From: Dehalococcoidia bacterium
Lineage (GTDB): Bacteria; Chloroflexota; Dehalococcoidia; JACVQG01; JAHKAY01
Direction: 5' to 3'
DNA: 13,820 bases
Assembly: GCA_030740315.1 (NCBI GenBank)
Contig: JASLXN010000021.1
Coordinates: 1 to 13,820 of the forward strand
Shown here: positions 6,414-13,390 of the stretch, piece after piece
Layout of the letters: each line of letters starts with the position of its first letter
Numbering within the stretch: position 1 is the first letter of the stretch
Made by a program: the position numbers and the translations under genes
Notes under the pieces: generated by a model
Told to the model about the DNA's origin: nothing
Seen by the model: only the letters and a program-made list of their open reading frames with translations
Database searches by the model: none

Positions 6414-7392
6414 AGAAGTTACCCCCGCTCCAGTAGCGGCGCCGTGCCGCAGATGTCTCTACCGCCTCCATACCCAGCGGTCTGACAACCGCCTCCATGT
6501 ATTTGCCAAGCCCATGGCGTACGATGGAGGCCCCAATACGCTCCCGGCCCTCGCCGTTTTCCCGGTACCAGTCCACGGTCTTCTCCACCAGGGAGCAGAC
6601 CTGCTCTTCGGAGAGGAACTGGGCCACCTCGTAGGCAAACAGGGGGTGTTTGCCGTGCTTACCCCCCACCCGGGCCAGCCAACCGCTCCGCTTGGCCAGC
6701 ATGGCATCCACGGGACACACCTTGACGCAGTCGCCGCAGAAATTGCACCGGACAAGGTCACGGCGGGGCAGCTCCCCCTCCATGACCAAGGCGTTTTCTT
6801 CACACCCTTTGACGCACAGTCCGCAGCCGTTACACAGAGCCTCATCCAGCTCCGGCTCCAACATGCCCTGAAAGCCCAGGTCCATCTCCCGGGTGCGGAA
6901 GCAGTCTATGGGGCACCCGGAGAAGGAAATCTTGAACTTATGGTGGCCGGTCTCGGTGCCGAAGAAGCGCCGGTCCACCTCGGCACACAGCGCCTGGGTA
7001 TCTGTGAGGCCGTTGGGATTATAGCTACATCCGGCGCATGCAGTGGGCACCCGAATCCGGGGGCCGCAGGAGGCCACTGACCATTTCACAGCCGCCAGCT
7101 CCTTGCCGACATCGTCAAAGTGCTTGTAGTCCACATACGGTATTTCCACCGACTGGCGCACCGAAAGATGTATCTGGCCCTGGCCGTATTTCTCTGCTAT
7201 GCGGGCCGCCGTTTGCAACTGCTCGGGGCGCAGCATGCCACCGGGGCAGCGCAGCCGTACCGTGAACAGGTCTTTCTGGGTCTGCTTGACAAAGCCGCCG
7301 CTTTTGAGCTGGTTAAAGTCCAGCTTCAGCTTGCGGGCCTCATGTTTAAGGTCGGCCTTCAGGGCCTCCATCCTGGGTGCGTCATTCGACAT
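6406..7392 (-). CDS. Siroheme- and ferredoxin-domain sulfite (nitrite) reductase-like protein (AsrC/Dsr-LP type)
   Basis: 328 residues. An N-terminal sulfite/nitrite reductase half-domain (about 35-105) contains VRLRCPGGML and the substrate/siroheme-side HLSVRQSVEIPYV. The siroheme-[4Fe-4S] region follows: Cys119-x2-Cys122 in TACAGCSYNPNG and Cys160-x3-Cys164 in SGCPIDC. A two-cluster ferredoxin insert has CNGCGLCVKGC (Cys187, 190, 193, 197) and CNFCGDCVKVCP (Cys216, 219, 222, 226). A tail of about 100 residues closes the protein. This matches small one-chain anaerobic sulfite reductases and Dsr-like proteins, which reduce sulfite by six electrons to sulfide in the cytosol. The first cysteine pair is C-x2-C, not the usual C-x5-C; position 125 is Asn. 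The start ATG 7392 has a purine-rich AGGAGATAGGA site. Sulfite is the likely substrate given the cysH-type neighbour; nitrite cannot be excluded. Confidence 0.87.
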   Translation of the reverse strand: MSNDAPRMEALKADLKHEARKLKLDFNQLKSGGFVKQTQKDLFTVRLRCPGGMLRPEQLQTAARIAEKYGQGQIHLSVRQSVEIPYVDYKHFDDVGKELAAVKWSVASCGPRIRVPTACAGCSYNPNGLTDTQALCAEVDRRFFGTETGHHKFKISFSGCPIDCFRTREMDLGFQGMLEPELDEALCNGCGLCVKGCEENALVMEGELPRRDLVRCNFCGDCVKVCPVDAMLAKRSGWLARVGGKHGKHPLFAYEVAQFLSEEQVCSLVEKTVDWYRENGEGRERIGASIVRHGLGKYMEAVVRPLGMEAVETSAARRRYWSGGNFYE

Positions 7393-7404
7393 TCCTATCT
7401 CCTA

Positions 7405-8178
7405 TCACCAAAGTCTGAGGCTCAATGCTATCAACATCATAGCCAGCCCGGGGCGCAACGCCCGGTCCGGTATCTTCACGTTTAACCTGCTCCCCAGGAG
7501 CACCCCGGGAATGGAGCCGACCAGAAGGTTGGCTACCAGCGGAAAGTCCACGTTGCCACTAAGGAAATGGCCCAGGCCGGATACCGCCACTATCATAGCG
7601 GCGAAGAAGATGTCCACACCCACCGCCTGGCTGGCCCTGAGGGAGTAGACCAGCAGCAACAGGGGAAGCAGGATGGAGCCGCTACCCACCGATGTAAGGG
7701 AGACGGTAAAGCCCACCACTGCCCCCATGATTACGGTGAAGACCCTCATACGCCGGGTGTAGGGGCACAGGGCCTGAACATCCGAGTGCCGCCGGGGTTG
7801 GTGAAACAGACGGAAGATGACAATCCCCCCCGCCATCAGCAGCGCCACCGCCACCATGCGTCCCAGCAACTGGTCGGCTCCGGGGCCATCTTGAATGTGG
7901 ATGAGGCGGGTGAGCGCTATGCCAGCCACCGAGGCCGGCACACCACCTATCGCCAGCCAGCGTACCAGGCAACCGTTGACCGTTCCCTGCCAGCTGTGCT
8001 GAAACGCACCGACCCCCTTGGTAACGGCCTGGTACACTAGGTCAGAGCCGACAGCCACAATGGGGCGCACATCAAAGAACAGGATTAGCACCGGGGTGAG
8101 CAGGGCGGCACCGCCCATGCCGGTGAGGCCCACCAGGGCACCTACGACAAAACCGAGGACAACTATACCGGGGTCCAT
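7405..8178 (-). CDS. TSUP-family (TauE/SafE) membrane transporter, probable sulfite/sulfate permease
   Basis: 257 residues, strongly hydrophobic, with about eight candidate membrane segments (roughly 5-35, 40-60, 70-93, 104-124, 147-180, 185-207, 213-231 and 240-255). It has the duplicated TauE/SafE layout: GALVGLTGMGGAALLTPVLILFF near the start and GFTVSLTSVGSGSILLPLLLL in the second half. Members move small sulfur or organic anions such as sulfite, sulfoacetate or sulfate across the inner membrane. Between an APS/PAPS reductase gene and a sulfite reductase-like gene, either sulfate import or export of excess sulfite would fit; the sequence does not settle direction. An AGGAGG at 8189-8194 precedes the ATG by 10 bases. 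The next gene starts 12 bases after its stop. Confidence 0.9.
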   Translation of the reverse strand: MDPGIVVLGFVVGALVGLTGMGGAALLTPVLILFFDVRPIVAVGSDLVYQAVTKGVGAFQHSWQGTVNGCLVRWLAIGGVPASVAGIALTRLIHIQDGPGADQLLGRMVAVALLMAGGIVIFRLFHQPRRHSDVQALCPYTRRMRVFTVIMGAVVGFTVSLTSVGSGSILLPLLLLVYSLRASQAVGVDIFFAAMIVAVSGLGHFLSGNVDFPLVANLLVGSIPGVLLGSRLNVKIPDRALRPGLAMMLIALSLRLW

Positions 8179-8181
8179 ATG

Positions 8182-8313
8182 CTACCGGCCTCCTACACGG
8201 GCACAGTCCCGAGGGTCACCGGCCACCTCACGCCGACGGACACCGGGACGGGACACCGTCTCGCGGTTAGGCCCGGCCTCTAGGGCCTCTGTTTTCAGTC
8301 CTTCAGTAGCCAA
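8182..8313 (-). CDS. Possible small ORF (43 aa), no recognised family
   Basis: The 159-base gap between cysH and the permease gene holds an open frame from TTG 8313 to TAG 8182, preceded by AGAGG five bases upstream. Its product begins LATEGLKTEALEAG, is rich in Arg and Gly, has one Cys, and ends CARVGGR. The stop lies three bases before the permease ATG, and the permease ribosome site sits inside its last codons, as expected for coupled operon genes. There is no domain I recognise, and the TTG start and short length make this uncertain; the gap may instead be an untranslated spacer. Confidence 0.3.
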   Translation of the reverse strand: MATEGLKTEALEAGPNRETVSRPGVRRREVAGDPRDCARVGGR

Positions 8314-8337
8314 AAACACCTCTATATCAGCGAAATT

Positions 8338-9057
8338 TTATACCAACTCCGCACTGGTCTTGAGAGGACGGGTATGAATACCGCACTCACCCCCGCATTT
8401 GCTGGTCCCCACCCAGCGCCCCTCCCGCTCGTTGAGGCCGCCGGCAATGCGGGTGCAGGGGGCACACCCCAGGGAGCGGTACCCCTGGAGATACAGGGGG
8501 TTCACAGGCACCCCGTGGAGGGCCAGGTACTGCCAGACCTCACGCTCGTGCCAGAGCAGGATGGGATTGAGCTTAATCAGCCCCCTGTCCCGCTCCTCGA
8601 CCTCGCGGAAGTCCGTGCGGGTCCTCCCCTCGGTGCAGCGCAACCCCGTCACCCAGCAGTCCACCTTCATCTCCTCTATGGCCCTTCTGGTCGGCTCCAC
8701 TTTGAGGATATCGCAGCAGCGGTCGGGGTCGGTCAAATATAGCTCCTCGGGGATGGGTTCATCGTTCCTGAAGACCTTTAGCTCCGGGTAGCGGGTCACC
8801 TCTTGGCCCATGAACTCTACCGTCTCGGCGGGCTTGAAACGGGTGGTGACGATAAACCCCCGGATATCGGGGTTGACCTGTTTGGCCAGGTGCCAGACGG
8901 CCACTGAGTCCTTGCCCAGGCTATTGGCGACCACTAAGCCATCGCCGAACTCCCGGTAGGCCTCCCGAATAAGACCTAAGGAACGGTCAACTTTCTCGGC
9001 TAAGTTGAGGCTATCCACAAGCCCCCGCAGGCTCTCCGAAGTTATCTCTTGCTGCAT
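8338..9057 (-). CDS. cysH: Phosphoadenylyl/adenylyl-sulfate reductase (thioredoxin- or glutathione-type APS/PAPS reductase)
   Basis: 239 residues. It reduces activated sulfate (APS or PAPS) to sulfite in assimilatory sulfate reduction. Visible are the PP-loop-like NSLGKDSVAVWHLA (45-58), Cys114-Cys115 (DRCCDILK) and Cys198-x2-Cys201 (LGCAPCTR), which together ligate the [4Fe-4S] cluster of APS-type reductases, and the C-terminal KCGGECGIH with catalytic Cys225. The CC...CxxC set favours APS over PAPS as substrate. I choose ATG 9057 because an AGGAGG (9063-9068) lies five bases upstream; a GTG at 9072 would place that site inside the coding sequence. It is the first gene of the minus-strand run, about 80 bases downstream of a consensus promoter. 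No ATP sulfurylase gene is in the window. Confidence 0.95.
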   Translation of the reverse strand: MQQEITSESLRGLVDSLNLAEKVDRSLGLIREAYREFGDGLVVANSLGKDSVAVWHLAKQVNPDIRGFIVTTRFKPAETVEFMGQEVTRYPELKVFRNDEPIPEELYLTDPDRCCDILKVEPTRRAIEEMKVDCWVTGLRCTEGRTRTDFREVEERDRGLIKLNPILLWHEREVWQYLALHGVPVNPLYLQGYRSLGCAPCTRIAGGLNEREGRWVGTSKCGGECGIHTRPLKTSAELV

Positions 9058-9062
9058 CTGTT

Positions 9063-9068
9063 CCTCCT
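9063..9068 (-). promoter_or_regulatory. Ribosome binding site that fixes the cysH start
   Basis: AGGAGG on the minus strand, five bases before ATG 9057. It lies downstream of the in-frame GTG 9072 and so argues against that longer start. Confidence 0.85.
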
Positions 9069-9116
9069 TCACTTATATGGCCTACTTGCTTCCCGTGCCG
9101 GAAGAGTTTGCTGACT

Positions 9117-9147
9117 TTGTTGATTAATAGACTAAACTAATCAACAA
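9117..9147. promoter_or_regulatory. Perfect inverted repeat, candidate repressor operator of the cysH run
   Basis: Plus-strand TTGTTGATTA (9117-9126) and TAATCAACAA (9138-9147) are exact reverse complements, 10 bp each, separated by 11 bases. The 21-bp centre-to-centre distance equals two helical turns, typical for a dimeric regulator. The outer base touches the -10 hexamer of the leftward promoter and the repeat covers the predicted transcription start near 9140, so binding should block transcription. No regulator gene is in the window, so the family (Rrf2/CymR-like, MarR, GntR or other) is unknown. Confidence 0.75.
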
Positions 9148-9175
9148 TTATAGGTACATGCCGCTGGGATGTCAA
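9147..9175 (-). promoter_or_regulatory. Consensus sigma-70 promoter for the cysH sulfur-siroheme-heme run
   Basis: On the minus strand, TTGACA (9175-9170) and TATAAT (9152-9147) are separated by exactly 17 bases, a full 12/12 match to the housekeeping consensus. Predicted start near 9140 leaves a leader of about 80 bases to the cysH ATG. A promoter this strong beside an operator-like palindrome suggests high expression controlled by repression. No terminator is seen before the left edge, so it may serve every minus-strand gene. Confidence 0.88.
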
Positions 9176-9341
9176 TTCCTATCCAGGGCCCGGGCCAAGG
9201 TCACCACGGCCCCCACCCCGGGGGTTCACCGGGCCACCCCGGCAGGCAGCTTCGGAGACTTCCCGTGAGATCAGCCGGACGGCAGCGCCCTGTGGCAAGG
9301 CTTATCCTATCCCATCATCGCATTACTATCGGGGGGTCTGG

Positions 9342-9354
9342 GGGGCGAAGCCCC
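9342..9354. repeat. Short GC hairpin, GGGGC-GAA-GCCCC
   Basis: A five-base-pair perfect stem with a three-base loop inside a G-rich stretch (9331-9354). Neither strand continues into a T run, so it does not look like an intrinsic terminator. I have an impression that similar elements occur as dispersed repeats in some GC-rich genomes, but only one copy is in this window. Confidence 0.3.
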
Positions 9355-9404
9355 TCAATAAATAATCCGCGGGCGGGTGGGTGGGAAAGACAAGGTTTAC
9401 CGAA

Positions 9405-9434
9405 TTGATTTGCCACCAGTAGCGGAGATATAAT
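9405..9434 (+). promoter_or_regulatory. Promoter of the purFMH operon
   Basis: TTGATT (9405-9410) and a perfect TATAAT (9429-9434) are separated by 18 bases. The expected transcription start, about seven bases after the -10, is near 9441, only about three bases before the purF ATG at 9444. No Shine-Dalgarno sequence is visible between them, so the mRNA is likely leaderless or nearly so. Confidence 0.7.
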
Positions 9435-9443
9435 AGTAAGAGC

Positions 9444-10853
9444 ATGGCACAGGTATGGCGGGAGGCCTGCGGCATCTTCGGCGTCTACGCACCGGGTGAA
9501 GACGTGGCCCGCCTTACCTTTTACGGCCTGTTCGCCCTCCAGCACCGGGGGCAGGAAAGCTCCGGTATCGCCACAGCCGACGGCCACCACATCCACGCCC
9601 ACACCGGTATGGGACTGGTGACCCAGGTGTTCACCGAAAGGACCATGTCACGGCTGGGGGGACTTATCGCCATCGGTCACAACCGCTACTCCACCACCGG
9701 CTCAAACCGCCTGGCTAACGCCCAGCCGGTGCTGGTGGACGGCCCCCAGGACAGCCTGGCCCTGGCACACAACGGCAACATTATCAACGCATTGTCCCTG
9801 CGGCAAGAGCTGGAGGAGCAGGGCATCGTTTTTCGCTCGTCCACTGACTCCGAGGTTATCGCACACCTCATCCTAGCGGCGCCGGGCCGGGACCTTCCCG
9901 CTAAGATTCGCTACGCCTCCAACCGTTTGCAGGGGGCCTACTCCCTGGCCATACTAACGCCGGATAGCGTGGTTGGAGTGAGGGACCCCCTGGGGGTGCG
10001 TCCGCTGTGCATTGGCCGCATGGACGGAGGCCATGTGTTTGCCTCCGAGTCCTGCGCCATGGACCATGTTGGCGCGGAGTTCGTACGGGAGGTGGAGCCG
10101 GGAGAGATAGTAGTCATCAACGGTGACGGGGTGTCCAGCTACCCCGGAGAGTCCACCGGCCGCGCACTATGCGTCTTTGAGTATATCTACTTTGCCCGCC
10201 CCGATAGCGTCATCGGCGGCAAGCTGCTCTACCCCTGCCGGGAGGCTATGGGCCGCCACCTAGCGCGGGAGTATCCTGTAGCCGCAGACCTAATCATGGG
10301 GGTGCCGGACTCCGCCACCGCCGCCGGCATAGGCTACAGCAACGAGTCCGGCCTTACCTACACCGAGGGGTTGATAAAGAACCGCTATGTGGGGCGTACC
10401 TTCATTGAGCCGGCGCAGCGTATCCGGGAGCTGGGGGTGAGGCTGAAGTTCAACCCTCTGCCACAGGTGCTGGAGGGCAAACGGGTGGTGGTGGTGGACG
10501 ACAGTATCGTGCGGGGCACCACTACCCCGCGGGTGGTGGCCATGCTGCGCCGTGCGGGGGCACGGGAGGTGCACCTGCGAATCAGCTCCCCCCCCATATG
10601 TCACCCCTGCTTCTTCGGGGTAGACATGGCCCGCCATTACGAGCTCATCGCCGCCCGCAAGAGTATCCAAGAAATACAGGAGTTCGTGGGAGCGGACTCT
10701 CTGGGCTATTTGAGTCTGGAGGGCCTCATCTCCTCGGTGGGCCTACCCCAGAAGAACTTCTGCGTGGCCTGCTTCACCGGAGACTATCCCATACCCGTTC
10801 AGCTTGAGATGGATAAGCTGTCCCTGGAGACGACATCGCCGGAGAGGGCATGA
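9444..10853 (+). CDS. purF: Amidophosphoribosyltransferase
   Basis: 469 residues. It makes 5-phosphoribosylamine from PRPP and glutamine, the first step of de novo purine synthesis. The product starts MAQVWREACGIFGVY: an eight-residue propeptide would be removed to expose Cys9 as the N-terminal nucleophile of the glutaminase domain (to about 235). The phosphoribosyltransferase domain has the PRPP motif VVVVDDSIVRGTT with Asp352-Asp353. Cys243 (CVFEYIYFARPDS), Cys386/Cys389 (CHPC) and Cys440/Cys443 (CVACFTG) indicate the oxygen-sensitive [4Fe-4S] Bacillus-type enzyme. The ATG follows the -10 box by only nine bases with no ribosome site. The stop overlaps purM by ATGA. Confidence 0.97.
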   Translation: MAQVWREACGIFGVYAPGEDVARLTFYGLFALQHRGQESSGIATADGHHIHAHTGMGLVTQVFTERTMSRLGGLIAIGHNRYSTTGSNRLANAQPVLVDGPQDSLALAHNGNIINALSLRQELEEQGIVFRSSTDSEVIAHLILAAPGRDLPAKIRYASNRLQGAYSLAILTPDSVVGVRDPLGVRPLCIGRMDGGHVFASESCAMDHVGAEFVREVEPGEIVVINGDGVSSYPGESTGRALCVFEYIYFARPDSVIGGKLLYPCREAMGRHLAREYPVAADLIMGVPDSATAAGIGYSNESGLTYTEGLIKNRYVGRTFIEPAQRIRELGVRLKFNPLPQVLEGKRVVVVDDSIVRGTTTPRVVAMLRRAGAREVHLRISSPPICHPCFFGVDMARHYELIAARKSIQEIQEFVGADSLGYLSLEGLISSVGLPQKNFCVACFTGDYPIPVQLEMDKLSLETTSPERA

Positions 10854-11860
10854 AACCCAAGACCTATTCCCAGGCCGGTGTGGACACCCGTCTTGCCGGA
10901 GAGCTTAAAGGGGCTATTGCGGACCTGGCCGCAGGCACCCTGGGCACGGGGGTGGTGGCCGGGCCGGGACCCTTCGCCGGGCTTTACCAGCTTCAGGGAT
11001 ACCGGGAGCCCCTATTGGTGGCCAGCGCCGATGGCGTGGGCACCAAGCTGAAGCTGGCAGCCGCCGAGGGCCGCTACCACGGGCTGGGGCAGGACCTGGT
11101 GCACCACTGCACCAATGACATCCTCACCTCTGGCGCCAGACCCCTGTTCCTGCTGGACTACATAGCCGCGGATAGACTGCGCCCCGAGGTTATAGAAGAC
11201 ATCGTCCGCGGCATAGCGGATGCGTGTCGGGGCGTGGGCTGCGCCCTGCTGGGAGGGGAGACCGCGGAGATGCCCGGGGTGTACCAGGAGGGGGAGCACG
11301 ACCTGATGGGCTTTATCGTGGGGGCGGTGGAGAAGGAGCGGGTGATTGAAGGACGAGACATCTCCCCAGGGGACAGTGTCCTGGCCTTGCCCTCCAGCGG
11401 GCTGCACACCAACGGTTACTCCTTGGCACGCTCGGTCTTCAACCTGGACGCCAGTCCCTCCGCCATGGATCGGTTCCACTCGGAGTTGGGCCGTACTCTG
11501 GGGGAGGCGCTATTAGAGCCGCACCGCTGCTACCTGCGGGAGTTGGAGCCATGGTTACCCCATATCAAGGGCATGGCCCACATAACCGGCGGAGGCCTGG
11601 GGGGTAACCTACCCCGCTGCCTCCCATCCGGCGTGGGCGTCCGTATATCCAGGGACAACTGGCAAGTGCCACCCCTCTTCCGTCTTATCCAGGAGACCGG
11701 CCCCGTGGCCGATGTGGAGATGTGGCGCACCTTCAACATGGGGGTAGGCATAGCCATAGTGCTGTCCCCTCGGCAGGCAAATAGGGTAAAGTCCGCCCTG
11801 CCCACCGCCTTCCTCATTGGGGAGGTGGTGGAAGGAGAGCGGCAGGTAATAATACAATAA
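10850..11860 (+). CDS. purM: Phosphoribosylformylglycinamidine cyclo-ligase (AIR synthetase)
   Basis: 336 residues, the usual size for PurM. It closes the imidazole ring, turning FGAM and ATP into aminoimidazole ribotide. Conserved segments are TYSQAGVDTRLA at the start, SADGVGTKLKLA (the glycine-rich nucleotide loop), HHCTNDILTSGARPLFLLDYIA, LLGGETAEMPGVY, SSGLHTNGYSLAR and HITGGGLGGNLPR. The ATG overlaps the purF TGA and is preceded by GGAGAGG, so translation is coupled. It belongs to the purF-purM-purH operon. The C-terminus ends in a plain strand without fusion to another purine enzyme. Confidence 0.97.
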   Translation: MKPKTYSQAGVDTRLAGELKGAIADLAAGTLGTGVVAGPGPFAGLYQLQGYREPLLVASADGVGTKLKLAAAEGRYHGLGQDLVHHCTNDILTSGARPLFLLDYIAADRLRPEVIEDIVRGIADACRGVGCALLGGETAEMPGVYQEGEHDLMGFIVGAVEKERVIEGRDISPGDSVLALPSSGLHTNGYSLARSVFNLDASPSAMDRFHSELGRTLGEALLEPHRCYLRELEPWLPHIKGMAHITGGGLGGNLPRCLPSGVGVRISRDNWQVPPLFRLIQETGPVADVEMWRTFNMGVGIAIVLSPRQANRVKSALPTAFLIGEVVEGERQVIIQ

Positions 11861-11869
11861 AGGGGTTGA

Positions 11870-13390
11870 ATGCGAGCCATTGCTAGCGTCCATGACAAGA
11901 GCGGCCTCGCCACCTTCGCCAAGGGACTGGAGGGGCTGGGAGCGGAGATTTTCAGCACCGGGGGCACTCAGCGGGCCCTGGTGGAGGCTGGAGTCAAGGT
12001 TACCGGTATCTCCAGCCTGACCGGCTTCCCCGAAATCATGGACGGCCGGGTAAAGACTCTGCACCCCAAGGTGTTCGGCGGCATCCTAGCCCGCCGGGAC
12101 ACGCCGGCGCACCTCTCACAGCTTGAGGATAACTCCATCGGCCTAGTAGACATAGTGGTGGTCAACCTCTACCCCTTCCGGCAGACGGTGTCCAAAGAGG
12201 GAAGCACCATGGAGGAGGCCCTGGAGAATATTGACATCGGCGGGCCCAGCCTCATACGGGCGGCGGCCAAGAACCACCCCTATGTGCTGGTGGTGGTGGA
12301 CCCCACCGACTATGACACGGTGCTGGAGGCGCTCCAGGCTGGGGAGGTGGGGCTGGATGTGCGCCGCCACCTGGCGTGGAAGGCCTTTCAGCACACCGCC
12401 ACCTACGATAGCTTTATATCACGCTATCTGGCCGAAGAGGAGTTCCCCCCCACTACAACCCTGCCCCTGAAGAAAGTGCTGGATCTGCGCTACGGCGAGA
12501 ACCCGCACCAGCGGGCGGCTTTTTACGAGGAGGAGCAGTTTCGGCCCGGCCTCAGCCTGGCTACCATGGACAAGCTAGCGGGCAAAGAACTTTCCTATAA
12601 CAACCTGCTGGACATAGACGGCGCTATTGGTGCAGCCATTGACTTTCAGGACACCGCAGTAGTCGTGGTCAAACACACCAACCCCTGCGGCCTGGCTACT
12701 AACCCCAACCTCACGGAGGCCTACCGCCGGGCACTGGCGGGGGACCCGGTGGCCGCCTTCGGCGGCGTGGTGGCCTTCAACCGACCGGTGGATCTGGCCA
12801 CCGCCGAGGAGATGATAAAGACTCATTACGATATCGTCATAGCCCCAGAATACGCCCCGGATGCCCTCTCTCATATTCAGTCCAAGGTCAGCAGCATCGT
12901 CCTAGCGGTGCCGTCAATGAACCTGCCCGGGCAGGGCTGGGAGCTGCGTCGCGTGCGCGGCGGTGTCCTGGCCCAGAGCACGGATGTGTTCCTCGAAAGC
13001 GAGTCCTCCCCCGAGGTCCGTACAAAGCGAAAACCGTCTCCACAGGAGCTAACCGACCTCCGGTTCGGCTGGCAGGTGGTGAAACACATAAAATCCAACG
13101 CCATCGTACTGGTGAAAGACGGGGCGGTGATGGGCATGGGGGCCGGGCAGCCCAGCCGGGTGGCCAGCGTGGAGATTGCCGTCAAAAAGGCTGGCGAGAA
13201 GGCCAGGGGCAGCGTAGCGGCGTCCGATGCCTTCTTCCCCTTCCCAGATGGGGTGGAGGCAGCCTGCCAGGCCGGGGTTACCGCCATCATCCAACCCGGT
13301 GGCTCGGTAAGAGATAAAGACGCGGTAGAGATGGCCGACAAGTACGGTGCGGCCATGGTGTTTACTGGGGTGCGCCATTTCCGACATTAG
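11870..13390 (+). CDS. purH: Bifunctional AICAR transformylase / IMP cyclohydrolase
   Basis: 506 residues, standard full length. It catalyses the last two steps to IMP. The N-terminal IMP cyclohydrolase domain (about 1-190) has SVHDKSG, FSTGGT and DGRVKTLHPKVFGGIL (58-72). The C-terminal formyltransferase domain has LRYGENPHQ (206-214), VKHTNPCG with catalytic Lys268-His269, GDPVAAFGGVVAFN, SDAFFPFPDGVE and the terminal FTGVRHFRH. It starts nine bases after purM with an AAGGGG ribosome site and is clearly in the same operon. The last about 44 bases are overlapped by the next open frame. Confidence 0.97.
   Translation: MRAIASVHDKSGLATFAKGLEGLGAEIFSTGGTQRALVEAGVKVTGISSLTGFPEIMDGRVKTLHPKVFGGILARRDTPAHLSQLEDNSIGLVDIVVVNLYPFRQTVSKEGSTMEEALENIDIGGPSLIRAAAKNHPYVLVVVDPTDYDTVLEALQAGEVGLDVRRHLAWKAFQHTATYDSFISRYLAEEEFPPTTTLPLKKVLDLRYGENPHQRAAFYEEEQFRPGLSLATMDKLAGKELSYNNLLDIDGAIGAAIDFQDTAVVVVKHTNPCGLATNPNLTEAYRRALAGDPVAAFGGVVAFNRPVDLATAEEMIKTHYDIVIAPEYAPDALSHIQSKVSSIVLAVPSMNLPGQGWELRRVRGGVLAQSTDVFLESESSPEVRTKRKPSPQELTDLRFGWQVVKHIKSNAIVLVKDGAVMGMGAGQPSRVASVEIAVKKAGEKARGSVAASDAFFPFPDGVEAACQAGVTAIIQPGGSVRDKDAVEMADKYGAAMVFTGVRHFRH

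Larger units (their letters stand above)
9058..9443. other. Divergent intergenic region between cysH and purF
   Basis: 386 bases without a convincing gene. From left to right it holds the cysH ribosome site, the 5' leader, a palindromic operator candidate with a consensus leftward promoter (9117-9175), a GC-rich stretch (about 9180-9300) in which I see nothing certain, a small GC hairpin (9342-9354), and the rightward purF promoter (9405-9434). Weakly protein-like minus-strand fragments in the GC-rich part are in two different frames and are not annotated. Confidence 0.8.

Noticed and set aside
9172..9298. Minus-strand stretch with protein-like text (AAVRLISREVSEAA, then in another frame GGAVVTLARALDR, faintly thiolase-like), possibly a decayed gene.
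   Set aside because: The two parts are in different frames, there is no ribosome site, and GC-rich DNA often gives such text. A translated search against thiolases would decide.
9342..9354. The GC hairpin as an intrinsic terminator.
   Set aside because: No T tract follows on either strand and both flanking genes are transcribed away from it.
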